This document shows positions 5,246 to 8,353 of a stretch of 8,353 nt of DNA, one piece after another. Within the stretch, counting starts at the first letter, position 1, and every line of letters begins with the position of its first letter. The translations under genes were made by a program, and so were the position numbers. This DNA is from an uncultured Actinoplanes sp. (GTDB lineage Bacteria; Actinomycetota; Actinomycetes; Mycobacteriales; Micromonosporaceae), in assembly GCA_934667465.1 (NCBI GenBank), contig CAKUMG010000210.1, forward strand, positions 1-8,353, in the 5' to 3' direction. Below the pieces are notes generated by a model, which saw nothing but the letters and a program-made list of their open reading frames with translations, ran no database searches and was not told where the DNA came from.

Positions 5246-6766
5246 GTGTCGGACGAGCGACCCGTGGCGCGGCCCGGCGACAGCGCGTCGGACGAGCGGC
5301 CCGCGGCGCGGCCCGGTGACAGCGCGCCCGAGCGCGCCGGCTTCGGCGAGGTTCTGGCCGTCCGCGAGTTCCGGGCCCTCTTCCTCTCCTCGGTGGTGAG
5401 CTGGGTCGGCGACTATCTGGCCCGTGCTGCCATCATCGTCCTCGTCTACCAGCAGAGCCAGTCCGTCTCGCTGTCGGCGGCCTCTTTCGCGATCAGCTAC
5501 CTGCCGTGGATCCTCGGCGGCCCGCTGCTGTCGGCGCTGGCCGAGCGCTATCCCTACCGCCGGGTCCTGATCGCCACCGACCTGTCCCGGGCAGTGCCGA
5601 TCGCGCTCATCGCACTGCCGGGCGTCCCCATCCCGGTCATCCTGGTGCTGCTGTTCGTGGCCATGCTGGGCGCGCCGCCCACCCAGGCCACCCGTTCCGC
5701 GCTGATCCCGCTGGTGCTCGAGCGCCGGCTGCTCGTGACCGGCCTGGCGCTCAACTCCTCCACCATCCAGGGCGCCCAGGTCTTCGGCTACCTGGCCGGC
5801 GCGACCCTCGCGGCGGGCGTCAACCCCCGGCTCGGGCTCGCCCTCGACGCGCTCTCCTTCCTGCTGTCGGCGGCCATCGTGGCGGCGGGCATCCGGCCGC
5901 GGGCCTCGACGGCGGACCCGGCACGGCGCCGCCACCTGCTGCGCGAGACCGGCGAGGGCTTCCAGATCGTCTTCGGGACCCCGGCGCTGCGGTCGATCGC
6001 CGTCATGGTGTTCGCGCTGGCCAGCTTCGTGGTGTTGCCCGAGGGCCTGGCCGCGAGCTGGGCGGCGGTGTTCCACGACGGCCGGGAGACGGACGGCTTC
6101 GACCAGGGCCTGATCATGGCCGCCGGGCCGATCGGTTTCGTGGCCGGCGGCATCGTCGCGGGCACGCTGGGCTCGCAGGCGTTCAAGCAGCGGCTGACCC
6201 GGCCGCTCGCGCTGTTCACCCCGATCTGCCTGGCCCTGACCGCGTTCGCACCCAACGCCGTCACGGTGGCCGTGCTCGTCGCGCTGTCCGGCGTCGGCCA
6301 GGGCGTCCTCGTCCCCACACTGAACAGCGCGTTCGTCCTGGCCCTGCCGCACGGCATGCGCGCCCGCGCCTTCGGCGTGATCGCGGGCGGGCTGCAGCTG
6401 ACGCAGGGCATCGCGGTGCTCGCCACCGGCGTACTGGCGGAGCACTCGTCCATCCCGCTCGTCGTCGGGCTGTGGAGCCTGGGCGGCGTGGTCCTCATGG
6501 CCGTGGTCTCCGCGCGCAGGACGGGGGACGCTCCGGCGCAGGAACCACCGGCGCCCGCCGAGGCGGGCGCCACCGCCGGGCCCGTGGCGCCCCGGGAGCC
6601 CATGCGCGACCCGCTGGTTCCGCGCGCCACTCCGGGCGTACGGGATGATCTGCGCAGTGACCAGGCGCCGGATCCCGGAGCCGGCACCGCACGGGGTGGC
6701 CCGGCAGCAACGCACATCACACCGGGACCGGTCCGGCGCCATGGTGCTGGCAGACTGGACCGGTGA
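5246..6766 (+). CDS. MFS transporter (MFS_3 / EntS-like exporter group)
   Basis: The 506-residue product has a hydrophilic N-terminus (1-40), then a dozen or so hydrophobic spans from about 44 to 422, and a Pro/Ala-rich cytoplasmic tail of about 80 residues. An MFS motif-A-like loop follows span 2 (GGPLLSALAERYPYRR, 91-106), and the central cytoplasmic loop is at about 215-240. The arrangement resembles the MFS_3 subgroup, which includes siderophore exporter EntS and macrolide efflux relatives; the substrate cannot be told. I chose GTG 5246 because GGAGGG (5234-5239) is 6 nt upstream. An open frame extends further upstream to 4856 but overlaps mscS and is Arg/Pro/Ser-rich, so it is not used. 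The N-terminus holds a 13-residue tandem repeat. The stop overlaps the start of glbO by 4 nt, implying one transcript. Confidence 0.88.
   Translation: MSDERPVARPGDSASDERPAARPGDSAPERAGFGEVLAVREFRALFLSSVVSWVGDYLARAAIIVLVYQQSQSVSLSAASFAISYLPWILGGPLLSALAERYPYRRVLIATDLSRAVPIALIALPGVPIPVILVLLFVAMLGAPPTQATRSALIPLVLERRLLVTGLALNSSTIQGAQVFGYLAGATLAAGVNPRLGLALDALSFLLSAAIVAAGIRPRASTADPARRRHLLRETGEGFQIVFGTPALRSIAVMVFALASFVVLPEGLAASWAAVFHDGRETDGFDQGLIMAAGPIGFVAGGIVAGTLGSQAFKQRLTRPLALFTPICLALTAFAPNAVTVAVLVALSGVGQGVLVPTLNSAFVLALPHGMRARAFGVIAGGLQLTQGIAVLATGVLAEHSSIPLVVGLWSLGGVVLMAVVSARRTGDAPAQEPPAPAEAGATAGPVAPREPMRDPLVPRATPGVRDDLRSDQAPDPGAGTARGGPAATHITPGPVRRHGAGRLDR
5249..5326 (+). repeat. 39-bp in-frame tandem duplication at the MFS N-terminus
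   Basis: Bases 5249-5287 and 5288-5326 are near-identical 39-base units, differing at only a few positions. They encode SDERPVARPGDSA followed by SDERPAARPGDSA, placed directly after the start codon. The charged, Pro-rich repeats precede the first membrane span and would lie in the cytoplasm. Confidence 0.9.
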
Positions 6767-7170
6767 GCGAAGTCAGCTTCTTCGAGGCCGTGGGCGGCGA
6801 GCCCACGTTCCGCAAGCTCGTCGATCGGTTCTACGACGGCGTGGCGCAGGATCCGCTGCTGCGCCCGATGTATCCCGAGGAGGATCTCGGGCCGGCGCGC
6901 GACCGGTTCGCGACGTTCCTCATGCAATATTGGGGCGGCCCGACCACCTACTCGGCCAGCCGCGGGCATCCCCGGCTGCGGATGCGGCACGCGCCCTTCG
7001 TGGTCGACGCCGCGGCGCGCGACGCCTGGCTGCTGCACATGCGGGTGGCGGTCGACTCGCTCGAGCTGCCCGCGGAGCAGCGGACCACGCTCTGGGACTA
7101 TCTCGAGCGCGCCGCCCACTTCATGGTCAACAAGATGGACGCGCATCCCGGGGGGCCGGAGCTTCGTTGA
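6763..7170 (+). CDS. glbO: Group II truncated haemoglobin, GlbO/trHbO
   Basis: The 135-residue product aligns by eye with M. tuberculosis trHbO along its length, offset by one residue. Key haem-pocket residues are present: Tyr24 (B10), Tyr37 (CD1) in MYPEEDL, proximal His76 (F8) in HPRLRMRHAPF, and Trp89 (G8) in RDAWL; QYWGGP and the TTYS segment are also conserved. Group II truncated globins bind O2, CO and NO in the cytoplasm with the distal Tyr/Trp network and are linked to NO/peroxide detoxification or oxygen handling. The start is GTG 6763, sharing GTGA with the stop of the upstream MFS gene, and the Shine-Dalgarno is weak, which fits translational coupling. The length is normal for the family. 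Confidence is high. Confidence 0.96.
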   Translation: MSEVSFFEAVGGEPTFRKLVDRFYDGVAQDPLLRPMYPEEDLGPARDRFATFLMQYWGGPTTYSASRGHPRLRMRHAPFVVDAAARDAWLLHMRVAVDSLELPAEQRTTLWDYLERAAHFMVNKMDAHPGGPELR

Positions 7171-7213
7171 TCGGATGACCGCATCCCGATCACTTCCTCC
7201 AGGAGCCGCTCCC

Positions 7214-8353
7214 ATGCGACCCCGCCCGCTTGCCGCCATCCTCGGCGCGGCTCTGCTCTGCGCTCCCCTGGTGGGAGCGACGCCCGCCGCCGCGGACCTG
7301 GCCCACTCCCGCGTGGTCTCGGCCGACCCGGTCGACTTCACGCCGCACGTGCTAGACGGCACCGTCTGGGCACTGACCGTGGTGGGCGACACGGTGGTCG
7401 TCGGCGGCAGCTTCACCAAGGTTCAGGACAGCTCCCGCAAGCAGACCTTCGCCAGGAAGAACGTCTTCGCGTACGGGCTGAGCGACGGAGCCATCCGCTC
7501 GTTCGCGCCCGAGGTGGACGCGGCGGTGTACGCGCTCGCGCCCGGCGCCGGCAACACGGTGTACCTGGGCGGCGCGTTCAAGACCGTCAACAAGGCGGCC
7601 CAGCGCGGCATCACCCGGGTCTCGGTCGGCGACGGCGCGCGGGTCTCCGGCTTCACCGCCCGGATCAACTGGGGTGACGTCCGCGCGCTGAACACCCGCG
7701 GCGGGCGGCTCTACGCGGGCGGTACGTTCTCCGCGATCAACGGCGTCAAGCGGACGGCCCTGGCCCGGCTGGACCCGGCCACCGGCGCGGTCGAGCCCGG
7801 CTTCGACGCCCGGCTCTCGGCGCCCGGCCTGACCCGGGCCCGGGTGGAACACTTCGACGTCACCCCGGACGGCCGGCGGCTCGTGGCGGTCGGCGCCATC
7901 CTGCGGGCCGGGACGGCGCCCCGTACGCAGATCGCGATGTTCGACGTCTCCGGGTCCGCGGCCGCGCTGACCAGCTGGTACACCGACGCGTACCAGGCGC
8001 AGTGCATGTCGGGCTTCGACACGTACCTGCGGCAGGTCAAGTTCTCCCCGGACGGCTCGTACTTCGTGGTGGCCGCGACCGGCCGCGCGTCCTCGCCGAC
8101 GAAGCTCTGCGACTCGGCGGCGCGCTTCGAGACGGGCGGCGGCGGGCGGCACAACCCGACGTGGGTGCAGCGGACCGGCGGCGATTCGCTGTACGCGGTG
8201 GCGGTGACCGGTTCGGCCGTCTACGTCGGCGGGCACCAGCGCTACCTCGACAACCCCCACGGCAGCGACGCGAAGGGTCCCGGCCCGGGCGCCGTCCCCC
8301 GCGTCGGCATCGGCGCGGTCAGCCCCACGACCGGGCGCGCCCTCGCCTGGAAC
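7214..8353 (+). CDS. Secreted beta-propeller-like protein (delta-60/DUF5122-type repeats), 3' partial
   Basis: The frame starts at ATG 7214 with AGGAG (7201-7205) 8 nt upstream and remains open to the window end (380 residues seen, no stop). A signal peptide covers about 1-27 (RPRP, hydrophobic core, likely cleavage after PAAA). The mature part has at least six repeat-like blades: VWALTVVGDTVVVGGSF (51-67), VYALAP..NTVYLGGAF (105-122), VRALNTRGGRLYAGGTF (156-172), FDVTPDGRRLVAVGAI (214-229), VKFSPDGSYFVVAATG (275-290) and LYAVAVTGSAVYVGGHQ (326-342). The GG-x-F-x-x-(V/I) motif is typical of delta-60/DUF5122 repeats that fold as beta-propellers. Two Cys (264, 299) could form a disulfide. Such actinobacterial secreted proteins often carry PKD, lectin or other domains downstream, beyond this window. 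It starts 43 nt after glbO with its own ribosome site. The ligand or function is unknown. Confidence 0.85.
   Translation, partial: MRPRPLAAILGAALLCAPLVGATPAAADLAHSRVVSADPVDFTPHVLDGTVWALTVVGDTVVVGGSFTKVQDSSRKQTFARKNVFAYGLSDGAIRSFAPEVDAAVYALAPGAGNTVYLGGAFKTVNKAAQRGITRVSVGDGARVSGFTARINWGDVRALNTRGGRLYAGGTFSAINGVKRTALARLDPATGAVEPGFDARLSAPGLTRARVEHFDVTPDGRRLVAVGAILRAGTAPRTQIAMFDVSGSAAALTSWYTDAYQAQCMSGFDTYLRQVKFSPDGSYFVVAATGRASSPTKLCDSAARFETGGGGRHNPTWVQRTGGDSLYAVAVTGSAVYVGGHQRYLDNPHGSDAKGPGPGAVPRVGIGAVSPTTGRALAWN

Noticed and set aside
5000..6742. 580-residue minus-strand open frame opposite the MFS gene
   Set aside because: The sequence is dominated by Arg, Gly, His, Asp and Gln and mirrors the codon bias of the opposite strand. 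The MFS frame is clearly the real one.
5788..7419. 543-residue minus-strand open frame opposite MFS, glbO and the propeller gene
   Set aside because: It spans three well-supported plus-strand genes and has no recognisable domains.
1..8353. Mobile elements, CRISPR array, tRNA/rRNA or phage genes
   Set aside because: No transposase or integrase, no regularly spaced repeats, no tRNA cloverleaf and no rRNA sequence was seen by reading both strands. Uma2 and HNH proteins alone do not indicate a defence island.

Overview
This window comes from a very GC-rich genome. GTG/TTG starts are frequent, third codon positions are strongly G/C, and there are neighbouring genes for a group II truncated haemoglobin, a DUF5130 protein and a CtaJ-like membrane protein. 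That points to an actinomycete, and my inference is Micromonosporaceae (Actinoplanes-like). From memory, the Mycobacterium tuberculosis region Rv2467-Rv2470 holds pepN, a DUF5130 gene, a tiny membrane-protein gene, an HNH gene and glbO. The same core is visible here (DUF5130, CtaJ-like, HNH, GlbO), but a surface-protein/sortase pair, an MscS channel and an MFS transporter lie between the core members.

Layout. Bases 1-251 hold no gene I can defend. Bases 252-815 (+) encode a Uma2-family (DUF820) endonuclease-fold protein. Three short GC-rich repeats and a bidirectional hairpin terminator (873-905) separate it from the convergent pair CtaJ-like/DUF5130 (1677 down to 921, minus), which overlap by 14 nt. 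A 221-nt intergenic region follows, ending in a perfect 8-bp hairpin that abuts the Shine-Dalgarno of a secreted, C-terminally anchored protein (1899-2384, +). Four bases later starts a class-F-type sortase (2389-3054, +). The sortase 3' end is duplicated in tandem, and then comes a hairpin whose loop contains the stop codon of a minus-strand HNH endonuclease (3118-3669).

The HNH gene and a plus-strand MscS-type mechanosensitive channel (3937-5022) diverge from a 267-nt region that contains an unusually long imperfect hairpin. A 223-nt spacer with several dyads leads to an MFS exporter-like transporter (5246-6766). Its stop codon overlaps the GTG start of the truncated haemoglobin GlbO (6763-7170). 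A secreted beta-propeller-like protein starts at 7214 and runs off the window end.

How they may work together. The CtaJ-like protein suggests a link to the cytochrome bcc-aa3 supercomplex, and GlbO handles oxygen/NO/peroxide chemistry in the same chromosomal neighbourhood. The MFS-GlbO overlap argues for translational coupling. The secreted protein and sortase form a self-contained surface-display pair. MscS gives osmotic protection. I found no mobile element, CRISPR array, tRNA or rRNA. The window is mainly ordinary actinobacterial chromosome, with several regulatory-looking structures and one degenerate sorting signal as the most notable points.
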